Shown: positions 30,600 to 40,412, counted from the stretch's first letter. The stretch is DNA of 64,000 bases from Gammaproteobacteria bacterium (GCA_028279365.1 JANQNX010000014.1:423307-487306), one strand, 5' to 3'. Numbers and translations are program-made. Notes: a model not told the origin generated them from the letters alone.

Positions 30600-31688
30600 A
30601 TGATAAAAGTATTAATTATTGATGATTCAGCCTTAGTCAGAAAAATGTTAACCGAGATACTTAATTCCGATAAGGATATTGAAGTAGTGGGTGTTGCGCC
30701 TGACCCTTATGTCGCCAGGGAAAAGATCAAGAAACTTAGCCCTGATGTGTTAACGCTGGATGTAGAAATGCCGCGTATGGATGGGATCAGCTTTCTCAAG
30801 AATTTGATGCGTTTGCGACCGATGCCGGTAGTGATGGTTTCGACACTGACAGAAGAGGGCGCAGAGATCACGCTGGATGCTATGGAACTGGGTGCAATCG
30901 ATTTCATTACCAAACCCAAACTGGATTTCGCTAACGCGATTGAAGACTATGCATCGGAGCTGATTGAAAAGGTGAAGATGGCGAAACATGCACGAGTCAA
31001 TCAATACCGTGATAACAAGACCCGTCAAGCACTTGCCTCGTCAGCACCAAAAAAGCTTAGTGCCGATGCGATATTAAGCCTCAACAACAAGCAGAGTAAC
31101 TATAAGCTCACCGATACGATTATTGCCATTGGCGCGTCTACCGGAGGCACGGAAGCGATTAAAGACGTGTTGCAAGCGATGCCTGCCAACTCTCCAGGTA
31201 TCGTTATTGCTCAGCATATTCCGCCCAATTTCAGCAGAAGCTTTGCTGAACGCGTCAATAAACTATCAGCACTTAATGTGTCAGAGGCCGTGGATGGTCA
31301 ACAAGTGTTGCCCGGCCACGCCTATGTTGCGCCCGGAGATCGCCATTTATTAGTGGAACGAAGTGGCGCACGCTATATTTGTCGGTTGAATGATGGTGAA
31401 TTGGTTAATCGGCACAAGCCTTCCGTGAATGTGTTATTTCGCTCTGTTGCAAATCAAGCTGGCAGAAATGCGATCGGCACTATTCTGACGGGCATGGGCG
31501 ATGACGGGGCCGAAGGCTTGCTGGAAATGAAGCAAACTGGAGCCATGACCATAGCCCAGGATGAACAGACCAGTGTCGTATGGGGGATGCCCGGTTCTGC
31601 GGTAAAACTTCAGGCGGTGGATTGTATCTTACCGCTGCAGGCCATTGCAGGGAAACTGCTGGAGTTTTCCATGGATAAGGCTGCCTGA
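30600..31688 (+). CDS. cheB: Chemotaxis methylesterase CheB
   Basis: This 362-residue protein has a receiver domain (Asp8, Asp9, phosphoacceptor Asp54) and an esterase domain with the triad Ser180 (GASTGG), His206 (AQHIPP) and Asp302 (GMGDDGAEG), each offset by 16 from the Salmonella numbering. It removes methyl groups placed by CheR. The next gene has its own promoter. Confidence 0.95.
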   Translation: MIKVLIIDDSALVRKMLTEILNSDKDIEVVGVAPDPYVAREKIKKLSPDVLTLDVEMPRMDGISFLKNLMRLRPMPVVMVSTLTEEGAEITLDAMELGAIDFITKPKLDFANAIEDYASELIEKVKMAKHARVNQYRDNKTRQALASSAPKKLSADAILSLNNKQSNYKLTDTIIAIGASTGGTEAIKDVLQAMPANSPGIVIAQHIPPNFSRSFAERVNKLSALNVSEAVDGQQVLPGHAYVAPGDRHLLVERSGARYICRLNDGELVNRHKPSVNVLFRSVANQAGRNAIGTILTGMGDDGAEGLLEMKQTGAMTIAQDEQTSVVWGMPGSAVKLQAVDCILPLQAIAGKLLEFSMDKAA

Positions 31689-31692
31689 CTAT

Positions 31693-31719
31693 TAAAGATC
31701 CTTGCTGACGAGTCGATAT
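31693..31719 (+). promoter_or_regulatory. Second sigma-28-like promoter, inside the che locus
   Basis: TAAAGATC (31693-31700), 11 bp, GTCGATAT (31712-31719): 12 of 16 bases of the FliA consensus at the exact spacing. It starts 5 bp after the cheB stop and its -10 ends 17 bp before the next ATG. It would drive the receptor and the STAS/phosphatase pair separately from cheY-cheB. Confidence 0.6.
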
Positions 31720-31736
31720 AGGAAGAGCAACATAAT

Positions 31737-33026
31737 ATGGATAGTTTCAAAATGAATCTGCTACGTAAATACACTGTGATATTGCCATTATCAGTCAGTC
31801 TATTGCTAGGTGCGGGTCTTTACTTGACTAATCTCAGCTCATTACTCCTGCCCTTAGTAGCACTTATTGTAGGCTGGTTTTCTTCCTATGCATATTATCG
31901 ATATCTGAATTTCTCACCCAGCAATACAGCGGAATCAATGACGTCATTACCCGAAAAACAGGCATGTAATGATGAACGCTCGCGGCAATTGGTCGAGTTG
32001 GTTAATAAAACCAATCTGTCATTGGAAAGCACAATATCTTCCATTAAAACCGAGCTCGATCAAATTCGTAGCCTGACTTCAGATTCAGCGACGGAACTGA
32101 GTCAGAGTTTTTATGGACTCAATGAGGATATTACCAAACAGCGGCAACTGATAGCTCAATTAGCGGGTCGGTTGGATAAAGATAAACAAACACAGTCAAC
32201 GCTTGATGACGTAGAAGCTGAGTCGGAAGATGGAGAGGAACCAACCATCAATATCTCTCACTTTAACAAGAAGACCTCAAAAATATTGGGTGCATTTGTT
32301 GAATCGATTATAGCCAATAGTAAAAACAGCATGGATGTTGTGAGTTCGATGGATGATTTATCTGATGAACTGGATGCAATTTTCAAAACGCTGGGCGAAG
32401 TGAAACAGATCGCAGATCAAACAAACCTGTTGGCGCTGAATGCGGCGATAGAGGCTGCCCGTGCCGGTGAATCGGGTCGTGGCTTTGCTGTGGTTGCAGA
32501 TGAAGTGCGTAATTTATCACTATCGTCTAATAAGCTTAATGATGAAATCAAACTCAGCGTGACGGCCGTATTGGATAAACTGGAAATGGCCAGGAAGATG
32601 GTCGGTGACAGTGCCAGTGATGATATGTCCGATGTCATGCTTAGTACTAAAAAAGTTGATGAAATGATGGAGCATTTATCAAAACTGGAAAGCTTCTTTC
32701 AGGAATCCGTGTCCTTAGCAGCGGATGTCAATCAGCGTATTGAGGCCAATACCGACGTGGCAGTAAGAAACCTTCAATTCGAGGATATTGTCAGGCAGGT
32801 GACAGAGCATGCGGATAAAAAAATCAATGTGCTATCTGACTACATTAATAAGATGTCGGGTAATCTGGTCAGCCTGCAAACTTCAACTGATTGGAGTAAT
32901 GATTACCTGGCAGCCAGTCGACTGGTCGACGAGCTTGATGCGATGATGCTTGAACTTGAAAAACTTCCTGAGCAAAAACCGGCATCGCAACAGACAATGG
33001 ATGAAGGTGAGATTGAGTTATTTTAA
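31737..33026 (+). CDS. Methyl-accepting-type receptor with a membrane hairpin and no sensor domain
   Basis: This 429-residue protein has two adjacent hydrophobic segments (about 12-55) with almost no periplasmic loop, so no external ligand domain exists. Then come a coiled coil and an MCP signalling hairpin ([20 protein letters not shown], near residue 227). The cytoplasmic arms are short. It ends GEIELF, resembling the tail of CheD and not the xWxxF tether. It may sense membrane or energy state, or act as an adaptor (inference). It is preceded by its own sigma-28-like promoter. Confidence 0.85.
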   Translation: MDSFKMNLLRKYTVILPLSVSLLLGAGLYLTNLSSLLLPLVALIVGWFSSYAYYRYLNFSPSNTAESMTSLPEKQACNDERSRQLVELVNKTNLSLESTISSIKTELDQIRSLTSDSATELSQSFYGLNEDITKQRQLIAQLAGRLDKDKQTQSTLDDVEAESEDGEEPTINISHFNKKTSKILGAFVESIIANSKNSMDVVSSMDDLSDELDAIFKTLGEVKQIADQTNLLALNAAIEAARAGESGRGFAVVADEVRNLSLSSNKLNDEIKLSVTAVLDKLEMARKMVGDSASDDMSDVMLSTKKVDEMMEHLSKLESFFQESVSLAADVNQRIEANTDVAVRNLQFEDIVRQVTEHADKKINVLSDYINKMSGNLVSLQTSTDWSNDYLAASRLVDELDAMMLELEKLPEQKPASQQTMDEGEIELF

Positions 33027-33053
33027 AACGGTAACGTATTACGAGTAAATATT

Positions 33054-33347
33054 ATGACAGTTAAAACGCACACGCAGGACAATCAGTTAGTGATTCAATT
33101 GCCGGAAAAATTTGACTTTGATTTCCACAATGAGTTCAGGAAATCGTATACAAATCGAGATGACTATAGAACCGTATTGCTTGATATGAAACACACTCAA
33201 TACATGGATAGTTCGGCCTTGGGCATGATGCTGCAATTACGGGAGGCAATGGGTAATGAATCTGTCATTTCGATTAAAAATGTTAACCCGAGCATTCTTA
33301 ATGTATTAAAAATAGCGAAGTTTGACTCATTGTTTAGTATTAGTTAA
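33054..33347 (+). CDS. Anti-anti-sigma-type STAS protein (HsbA-like)
   Basis: This 97-residue single STAS domain keeps the phosphorylatable serine motif MDSSALGMM. With the next gene, which carries both a PP2C phosphatase and an HPK-like ATPase, it forms a partner-switching pair like HsbA/HsbR of Pseudomonas, which lies beside chemotaxis genes and controls motility versus attachment. The downstream ATG follows its stop directly. Confidence 0.82.
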   Translation: MTVKTHTQDNQLVIQLPEKFDFDFHNEFRKSYTNRDDYRTVLLDMKHTQYMDSSALGMMLQLREAMGNESVISIKNVNPSILNVLKIAKFDSLFSIS

Positions 33348-35090
33348 ATGTTTCAGGATAGCGACATGAAAGGTAAGGCTCTGATAATAAAAGAGAACGA
33401 ACCTGAGCGAGTTTACCTTCACAAAATGCTGTTAAGGTTTGGCATGGAAGTCATGCCGACGTCGACAGCGGAAGAGGGGATCCTGCTAGCAAGCCAGGAA
33501 GACTTTGATATTGTTTTTTGTAATATTTATTTATCCCGTATTTCCGCACCTGAATTAATCAGACAATTAAAGCAGGTGACTGCTCCTCGACTGGTGCCGA
33601 TCGTGATGATTGTCAATACAGAAGAGGTCAATTCACTCCATGTTTGTTTTTCATCCGGAGCAGATGCATTTATTCAAAAACCATTTAACCTGTCACAGGT
33701 GAAAGCAACCATCCTGGCGCTGTTAAAAAATGCTCGATTGCATAATGAGTTGCAAAAAGAGAAAGCCTTGATAGAACGTCACTGCGAAGCAGAAAAAAAG
33801 GATATGCAGGACGCAGACGAGATTCTGCACAATATGCGTAACGAAATGTTCCAAAATGCGAAATACATTGAATGGAAATACATTGGTTTGAATATATTCA
33901 GCGGCGATATGCTTTGTTCAACAAAAAACCCGAATAACGATCATTTGTTTTTTGTAGGTGACAATACCGGGCATGGTCTGGCGCCGGCGATTGGTTCAAT
34001 AGTATCCAACGATATCTTTTATGCCATGGCTAAAAAAGGTTTTCGCATAAACCAGATAGCAGAAGAGATCAATTCAAAACTCTATCATTATCTGCCAAGC
34101 AATCGGTTTCTGGCTTGCTGCCTGATGAAATTAAGCGCTGATTTTTCAGGTATAGAAATACTGAATGCCGGATTACCCGATGTAATGATTTTAAACGCTG
34201 CAGGCCAGATAAAACAGAAAGTCAGCTCGTCGCATGTGCCGCTTGGTGTAATGGCTACGCATTTAATTCAGCTCGAAATAGTGAATATTAAACTTGATGA
34301 AGGTGACCGTGTGTTATGTTTCACAGACGGAGTACCGGAATCTTTTAACCAGGACAACGAATCTTATGGCTATGACAGGTTATATGAGGTCGTAAATCAA
34401 TATTCACAGGAAATGGGTTTTGTCGAAGCGATTTATAATGATATAGAGTCGTTTATTGGTGACTCAGAACAGCACGATGATATTACCATGCTTGGGATTC
34501 ACTGTAGTAAAAAATACATAGAAAAATCCCTGCCTAAAAAGCAGGAAGTTGAATACATCAAACCGATGAATTGGGACCTGCGTCTATGTGTTGATCATGA
34601 AATGCTGAAAACGAACTCACCGATGCCGATACTGCTGGATGCGGTTTCCGAAATACAGGGTTTTTTAAATCATCGCGAGAACCTGTTTATGATCATGACA
34701 GAGATGTTTTCCAATGCCCTGGAGCATGGCTTGTTAAAACTGGATTCCAGTATTAAGGAAGAGGTCAATGGGTTTGAAAAATATTATAACTTGCGCCAGG
34801 AGCGGCTTCAGAATCTGAAAGATGGTTTTATCGAATTTACATTATCACATCAAAGCTTCCAGGATCATGGTATGATGGTTATCAGCCTGTCTGATTCCGG
34901 GGACGGTTTTGATTACAAAAATATTCTGTCATTACATGAACGGCATATGCTTAAATCTGGTCGGGGTATAAAACTGATTTCTGAATTATGTAAAAGCATT
35001 ACATATCGGGATCAGGGCAGGACCATGCAGGTCGAATACGAGTGGCAGTATAGTGAGACCCCGAAACCGTTACTTGTGGCTAACGGCTGA
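33348..35090 (+). CDS. Pseudoreceiver-PP2C phosphatase-ATPase regulator (HsbR-like)
   Basis: The 580 residues form three domains: a receiver-like domain (1-125), a SpoIIE-type PP2C phosphatase (about 175-390: FVGDNTGHG, CFTDGVPES, DDITMLG) and a C-terminal RsbW-like ATPase (EMFSNALEHG, DSGDGFDY, SGRGIKLI). The receiver has lost its phosphoacceptor: the FDIVFCN position holds Asn instead of Asp, and the acidic pocket is K-E. The expected role is to phosphorylate and dephosphorylate the neighbouring STAS protein. ATG 33366 is an alternative start. Confidence 0.85.
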   Translation: MFQDSDMKGKALIIKENEPERVYLHKMLLRFGMEVMPTSTAEEGILLASQEDFDIVFCNIYLSRISAPELIRQLKQVTAPRLVPIVMIVNTEEVNSLHVCFSSGADAFIQKPFNLSQVKATILALLKNARLHNELQKEKALIERHCEAEKKDMQDADEILHNMRNEMFQNAKYIEWKYIGLNIFSGDMLCSTKNPNNDHLFFVGDNTGHGLAPAIGSIVSNDIFYAMAKKGFRINQIAEEINSKLYHYLPSNRFLACCLMKLSADFSGIEILNAGLPDVMILNAAGQIKQKVSSSHVPLGVMATHLIQLEIVNIKLDEGDRVLCFTDGVPESFNQDNESYGYDRLYEVVNQYSQEMGFVEAIYNDIESFIGDSEQHDDITMLGIHCSKKYIEKSLPKKQEVEYIKPMNWDLRLCVDHEMLKTNSPMPILLDAVSEIQGFLNHRENLFMIMTEMFSNALEHGLLKLDSSIKEEVNGFEKYYNLRQERLQNLKDGFIEFTLSHQSFQDHGMMVISLSDSGDGFDYKNILSLHERHMLKSGRGIKLISELCKSITYRDQGRTMQVEYEWQYSETPKPLLVANG

Positions 35091-35175
35091 TAAGCGCTAT
35101 TAGATACTCAATACAGGCGGGGTTAAGTTCATTATTGCCTCTTTCAGACGGCTGTAAGTCGGCCTGCATATTAGC

Positions 35176-35181
35176 TATAAT
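35176..35181 (+). promoter_or_regulatory. -10 box ahead of the antiporter module
   Basis: A perfect TATAAT lies 41 bp before the first antiporter-like gene, in the 131-bp gap after the HsbR-like gene. The -35 at 17 bp spacing (TGTAAG) is weak. It suggests that the five-gene module is transcribed independently of the che locus. Confidence 0.4.
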
Positions 35182-35221
35182 CCCCAGCTTCTAATTATCA
35201 GGGTTTTTGGTCTCACCGACC

Positions 35222-35566
35222 ATGGATATTGTCGCGCATTTTAACTACTGGACTGTCATCATCTTAATGATGATTGGCCTTTATATTACGATTGCTCAAA
35301 GCAATTTGATCAAAAAGCTAATCGGGATCAATATCTTCCAGACTTCAATCTTCATCCTGTTTATTTCGCTGGGAAAGATATCCAATGGCACGGCCCCGAT
35401 CCTGACCGATACAACACTACCTTATTCTGCACCACTCCCGCATGTATTGATCCTGACCGCAATTGTGGTGGGCATCGCAACAACCGCACTTGGTTTGGCA
35501 TTGGTGATCCGAATTAATAAGGCATTCGGCACTGTCGAGGACAACGAAATACAACAGGAATTATAG
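35222..35566 (+). CDS. MnhC/MrpC-like (NuoK-type) membrane subunit
   Basis: This protein has 114 residues from ATG 35222 (TTG at 35207 is rejected) and three transmembrane helices. The closing motif PLPHVLILTAIVVGIATTALGLALV is diagnostic of Mrp antiporter subunit C. It starts a five-gene coupled module. In Mrp complexes this subunit sits between the MrpA and MrpD subunits. Confidence 0.85.
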   Translation: MDIVAHFNYWTVIILMMIGLYITIAQSNLIKKLIGINIFQTSIFILFISLGKISNGTAPILTDTTLPYSAPLPHVLILTAIVVGIATTALGLALVIRINKAFGTVEDNEIQQEL

Positions 35567-37056
35567 TGCCTAGTACCCATCTGCCGTTGTTACAAGTTGT
35601 GATCCCGCTATTGGCTGCGCCGATATGTATTATCTTGCATGAAAAAACATTGACCTGGCTGTTTACCTTTCTGGTGACATTAACGAGTTTTATTATTGCC
35701 TGCCTGTTGTTTCAACATGCCGCTCAGGATCAGGTGTTGACCTATGCGATTGGCGGTTGGGCTGCACCGTGGGGAATAGAGTATTATCTGGATCGATTAA
35801 CGGCATTCATGCTGGTCATCATTACCGGCCTGGCCACATTTATTATATTGGCCGCCAAACACAGTCTGGAAACCGAGATTGCAGCTGACCGGGCTTACCT
35901 GGTGTATTGTGCCTATTTATTGAACCTGACCGGTTTGTTAGGTGTATTAATGACCGGTGATGCGTTTAATATCTTTGTCTTTATCGAAATTGCCTCTTTG
36001 TCTTCCTATGCCTTAATCAGTATTAGCCGGGATCGGCGCAGTCTTTATGCGGCATTCAAGTATCTTATTCTCGGCACACTCGGTGCCAGTTTTATCCTGA
36101 TCGCTATTGGCTTGTTATATGCGGTGACCGGTACCTTGAACATTCTTGATTTGGCCGAGCGTTTACCTGAGGTAGGTAATTCTGGGACCGTCTTTACCGC
36201 AATGGTTTTCTTTACCATTGGTATTGGACTGAAGGCGGCCATTTTTCCATTGCATTTGTGGCTGCCTGATGCCTACAGTTATTCGCCGTCGATTGTTTCA
36301 ACCTTCCTGGCCGGTACCAGTACCAAGGTATTTATTTACGTATTGATTCGTTTCATCTTTACCTTGTTCGGTATTGAATTAAGTCTCGAACAAGTCGGAA
36401 TGAATGAGTTACTGATGCTGATGTCAATCGGTGCGATTTTGTATGGTTCTTTTCAGGCGATCAAGCAAGATAGCATTAAACGCTTATTGGCCTTCTCCAG
36501 TATCGCGCAGATTGGTTATATGATCCTGGGTATCTCTTTGGCAACGGCGGCCGGTTTGGCTGCCGGACTGATACATGTCTTTAACCATGCCATTATCAAG
36601 GTCAGTCTATTTTTATGTCTTGCCAATATTATTTATTACACCAATACCGATTCCATCAAGCAATTAGCCGGTATTGGTCGACGTATGCCATTAACGATGT
36701 CGCTATTTACCGTTGCCGGGCTCAGCCTGATTGGCGTACCGCTAACCGCAGGCTTTATCAGTAAGTGGTTCCTGATTAAGGCAGCGATGGCCAATGGATA
36801 CCTCGCCATCGTTGCGGTGATTGTCTTCTCATCAATATTGGCATTGGTTTATATCTGGAAGATTATCGAAGTCGCTTATTTCCATCCAGAAACAGAAGCG
36901 GTATTGCAGCAAACAGAGCAGCGCCAAACACCGTGGCTAATGTATTTGTCTTTATTTCTGTTTATTGGTGCCTGTGTTTATTTCGGTGTACAGACCCATA
37001 TTAATGTCGGCATGGCTGAAGCGGTCGCAGCGGATTTATTCAGGTTGCAGCCATGA
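35566..37056 (+). CDS. MnhD/NuoN-like proton-conducting membrane subunit
   Basis: This 496-residue antiporter-like subunit of the complex I/Mrp family has about 14 helices, with Glu in FVFIEIASLSSYAL, Lys in GIGLKAAIFPLHLWLPDAY, and TSTKVFIYVLIR. The GTG start shares a base with the preceding stop. It is closest in look to MrpD. Confidence 0.88.
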   Translation: MPSTHLPLLQVVIPLLAAPICIILHEKTLTWLFTFLVTLTSFIIACLLFQHAAQDQVLTYAIGGWAAPWGIEYYLDRLTAFMLVIITGLATFIILAAKHSLETEIAADRAYLVYCAYLLNLTGLLGVLMTGDAFNIFVFIEIASLSSYALISISRDRRSLYAAFKYLILGTLGASFILIAIGLLYAVTGTLNILDLAERLPEVGNSGTVFTAMVFFTIGIGLKAAIFPLHLWLPDAYSYSPSIVSTFLAGTSTKVFIYVLIRFIFTLFGIELSLEQVGMNELLMLMSIGAILYGSFQAIKQDSIKRLLAFSSIAQIGYMILGISLATAAGLAAGLIHVFNHAIIKVSLFLCLANIIYYTNTDSIKQLAGIGRRMPLTMSLFTVAGLSLIGVPLTAGFISKWFLIKAAMANGYLAIVAVIVFSSILALVYIWKIIEVAYFHPETEAVLQQTEQRQTPWLMYLSLFLFIGACVYFGVQTHINVGMAEAVAADLFRLQP

Positions 37057-38519
37057 GCGATTCGAGTTTATTACTCTCAGCACTACTGATACCACTAATT
37101 GGTGTAGTTTTAATTTTATTAACTCGCAGCAAGTCCAACTTGCGTGAGGCGGCAACGTTGTTCAGTGCGGCGCTGTTAATCATAATTGTTTATCAGCTAT
37201 TACAGCGCGTGTTAGACGGTGCTAAGCCCGAGCTAACATTATTCGAGATTATCCCTGGTCTCGACGTAGGCTTTTTGTTAGAGCCGCTTGGGATGTTGTT
37301 CGCCTGTATCGCGTCTGTGTTATGGCTGATCAATTCGATTTATTCTATCGGTTACATGCGTGGTAATAAGGAAACCCACCAAACCCGTTTTTATATTTGT
37401 TTCGCGATTGCGATTGCCAGCACCATGGGGATTGCCTTATCGGCGAATTTGTTAACGTTGTTTATTTTCTATGAAACCTTGACGCTTTCGACTTATCCGC
37501 TAGTGACTCACAAAGGCAATGATGAAGCAAAACGCTCCGGCCGTATCTATCTGGGTATATTACTGACGACTTCAATTTGTTTGTTACTACCCGCAATCAT
37601 CTGGACCCATAGTTTGACTGGTACAACAGAGTTCACCGTTGGCGGGATATTGCGTGACGAGTCAAACCGCACAGCTATCGTTACGCTGTTTTTACTGTTT
37701 GCCTATGGCATTGGTAAGGCAGCACTGATGCCTGTGCACAAATGGTTACCGGCAGCAATGGTCGCACCAACGCCGGTCAGTGCATTGCTGCATGCCGTGG
37801 CCGTGGTTAAGGCAGGCGTGTTTAGTATCGTCAAAATCACCACCTATATTTTCAGTCCCACCTTGTTGATAGAGTTACTGGATATTAACCTTGTCCTTTA
37901 TATTGCCGGTTTTACCATCATTGTCGCGTCACTGATTGCACTGAAAGCGGATAACCTCAAACGCAGGCTGGCTTATTCGACCATCAGTCAATTGTCGTAT
38001 GTTGTTTTAGCGACGGCGTTACTGATGCCGATTTCAATGTTGGGCGCAGCATTGCATATCCTTGCCCATGCCTTTGGAAAGATTACGCTGTTTTTTGCCG
38101 CGGGTTCGATTTATACCGCGACCCATAAAAAGAAAGTCAGTGAATTAAACGGTATCGGTTATCGTATGCCGATTACTATGGCTGCATTTGCAATCGGTAG
38201 TCTGTCTATGATTGGTGTACCGCCCACGGCGGGTTTTTTAAGTAAATGGTACATATTGCAAGGCGCGTTTTCGATAGAGTCCTGGTTTGCGATAGGCGTG
38301 ATTATTATCAGTACATTACTTAACGCGGGATATTTTTTACCTATTGTTTATGCGGCTTTTTTTAAACAGCCAGCGACTGAATCTGAAAAACGGTTTAATG
38401 AGGCACCGATACCTATCGTTCTGGCATTAAGTTTTACCGCGATCATGACGCTGGTATTGTTTATCTATCCGGATTTTGCATTACGGTTATTGCAACCCTG
38501 GGTCGGAGGCTTATCTTGA
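37053..38519 (+). CDS. Second NuoL/M/N-like antiporter subunit
   Basis: This 488-residue antiporter-like subunit has a helix-5 Glu (FIFYETLTLSTYPLV), helix-7 Lys (GIGKAALMPVHKWLPAAM) and VSALLHAVAVVKAGVF, so all proton-path charges are present. It overlaps the previous gene by 4 bp and is coupled to the next through a TTGA overlap. Confidence 0.86.
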   Translation: MSDSSLLLSALLIPLIGVVLILLTRSKSNLREAATLFSAALLIIIVYQLLQRVLDGAKPELTLFEIIPGLDVGFLLEPLGMLFACIASVLWLINSIYSIGYMRGNKETHQTRFYICFAIAIASTMGIALSANLLTLFIFYETLTLSTYPLVTHKGNDEAKRSGRIYLGILLTTSICLLLPAIIWTHSLTGTTEFTVGGILRDESNRTAIVTLFLLFAYGIGKAALMPVHKWLPAAMVAPTPVSALLHAVAVVKAGVFSIVKITTYIFSPTLLIELLDINLVLYIAGFTIIVASLIALKADNLKRRLAYSTISQLSYVVLATALLMPISMLGAALHILAHAFGKITLFFAAGSIYTATHKKKVSELNGIGYRMPITMAAFAIGSLSMIGVPPTAGFLSKWYILQGAFSIESWFAIGVIIISTLLNAGYFLPIVYAAFFKQPATESEKRFNEAPIPIVLALSFTAIMTLVLFIYPDFALRLLQPWVGGLS

Positions 38520-38755
38520 AACAAAACTGGTTTTATCGAAAGTCATCGATCAAGAAACTCTGGATAGGCACGATCATCGTATTGGCGTTGACGGTAATAG
38601 CGGAGTTTTTTGTTCATCTACATCCGCATTTTGATATCGAATCCTATTTTGCCTTTCACGCAGTATATGGTTTTCTTGCCTGCATCGCGATGGTGTTATT
38701 TGCAAAGCTATTAGGCTACCTGATTAAACGCAAGGATGACTATTATGATGTGTAG
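38516..38755 (+). CDS. Small two-helix membrane protein of the antiporter module
   Basis: The gene encodes 79 residues from TTG 38516, which overlaps the preceding stop. Two hydrophobic segments (about 17-34 and 48-68) are separated by a His-rich loop (FFVHLHPHFD). I recognise no family. Coupling on both sides implies a structural or assembly subunit of the antiporter-like complex. Confidence 0.65.
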   Translation: MKQNWFYRKSSIKKLWIGTIIVLALTVIAEFFVHLHPHFDIESYFAFHAVYGFLACIAMVLFAKLLGYLIKRKDDYYDV

Positions 38756-40409
38756 TCTATTACATCCCGGTTTGATCTTGATCCTTGCTGGTCTGCTAAT
38801 ACCGTTATGCAAGGGTAAGTTGAGAACAGCAGTGGTGCTTGCGGTACCACTTTGCGCATTAGCTGTAGTCTGGAATCTTGATCTGACAACAAGCTGTAGC
38901 ACTAGTTATTTGGGATTTGAATTACAGTTATTGCGGCTTGATGCATTAAGCCTCTTGTTCATTACGGTATTTGCGATCACTGTGTTTACCGGCAGTTTAT
39001 ATTGCTGCCTGCAGGCAAACTCGCGTGAACTGTCCGCTGCCTTTATCTATGCGGGTGGTGCCATGGCAGTGGTATTAGCCGGTGATTTGATCACATTGTT
39101 TATCTTTTGGGAATTAATGGCCTTATCGTCGACATTAGTGCTGTGGTCGGCATCAAACGAATCATCAAGACGCGCAGGTATGCGTTACATATTAATCCAT
39201 TTACTAGGCGGTGTAGTGTTAATGGCCGGTATCACAGCCTATTTAAATCAAACCGGTTCGATTGCGCTGACTGCCATGCAACCTGATTCAATCGGAACAG
39301 TATTAATCCTTTGTGGCTTTTTATTAAACGCCGGTGCGCCACCGCTAACGGCCTGGCTGGCCGATGCCTATCCGGAGGCATCATTTAGCGGCATGGTTTT
39401 TTTAAGCGCGTTCACGACCAAAACAGCGGTGTACGTATTAATGCGTGGCTTTCCCGGTACCGAGATCCTGATTGCTATTGGCGTGTTTATGATCTTTTAC
39501 GGCATTATCTATGCCTTGTTAGAGAACGATATGCGTCGAATCCTGGCCTACAGTATTGTCAATCAGGTTGGCTTCATGATTTGTGGCATTGGTATCGGTA
39601 CGGAAATGGCCCTGAATGGTGCGGCCGCGCATGCATTTACGCATATAGTTTATAAAGCTTTATTGTTAATGTCGGCCGGCTCGGTGTTATATATGACGGG
39701 TAAACGTAAATGTACCGACCTCGGTGGCCTGATACATTCCATGCCGGTCACGGCAGTCTGCGGCATCATTGGGGCATTGGCGATATCCTCGTTTCCATTA
39801 ACCTCCGGCTTTGTCAGCAAATCCATGATCACGCAATCGGCAGTTGATCAACATATCTTATGGGTTTGGTTAGCGTTGCAGGCGGCATCGGCCGGTGTCT
39901 TCCTGCATGCGGGTATCAAATTTCCCTGGTTTGTGTTTTTTCAAAAAGATAGTGGTCTGAGACCGGAAGATCCACCGTTAAATATGCAGCTTGGCATGAT
40001 ACTGTTTGCGTTTGTTTGTTTATTCTTGGGTGTATTTCCGAATGTGCTGTACGCGATGTTGCCGTATCAGGTTGACTACGTACCTTATACCGCTGCCCAT
40101 ACGCTAACACAGCTACAGCTGTTGTTATTCTCCGGTTTGGCATTTTTTGTCATGCTGCCGTTAATGAAACGAACTCTGACGATTAGTCTGGATTTCGACT
40201 GGTTCTATCGAAAGCTGATACCTCAGCTAGTTAAGTGGTTGGAACAGCTGCTTAGCATCGTTTCACAATGGTTGATGCCTATTCAAAATAAGCTGATGAC
40301 AGTTTCTTTGTTGCAGAATGCCTCAGTTTCTAATCGAACATTGGCATTCAATCTTTGTTTGGTGATGTTTTTGTTTGTGATTACCCTGATTTACTATTTG
40401 CTAGTCTGA
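38736..40409 (+). CDS. Third NuoL/M/N-like antiporter subunit
   Basis: This 557-residue member of the proton-conducting membrane transporter family has FIFWELMALSSTLVL (Glu) and TTKTAVYVLMRGF (Lys). The usual helix-7 Lys position reads LLNAGAPPLTAWLADAY, with Asn in place of Lys, so one half-channel charge may be lost. A C-terminal extension (about 470-557) adds further helices. ATG codons at 38745 and 38748 are alternative starts. It ends the module. Confidence 0.85.
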   Translation: MTIMMCSLLHPGLILILAGLLIPLCKGKLRTAVVLAVPLCALAVVWNLDLTTSCSTSYLGFELQLLRLDALSLLFITVFAITVFTGSLYCCLQANSRELSAAFIYAGGAMAVVLAGDLITLFIFWELMALSSTLVLWSASNESSRRAGMRYILIHLLGGVVLMAGITAYLNQTGSIALTAMQPDSIGTVLILCGFLLNAGAPPLTAWLADAYPEASFSGMVFLSAFTTKTAVYVLMRGFPGTEILIAIGVFMIFYGIIYALLENDMRRILAYSIVNQVGFMICGIGIGTEMALNGAAAHAFTHIVYKALLLMSAGSVLYMTGKRKCTDLGGLIHSMPVTAVCGIIGALAISSFPLTSGFVSKSMITQSAVDQHILWVWLALQAASAGVFLHAGIKFPWFVFFQKDSGLRPEDPPLNMQLGMILFAFVCLFLGVFPNVLYAMLPYQVDYVPYTAAHTLTQLQLLLFSGLAFFVMLPLMKRTLTISLDFDWFYRKLIPQLVKWLEQLLSIVSQWLMPIQNKLMTVSLLQNASVSNRTLAFNLCLVMFLFVITLIYYLLV

Positions 40410-40412
40410 TTT

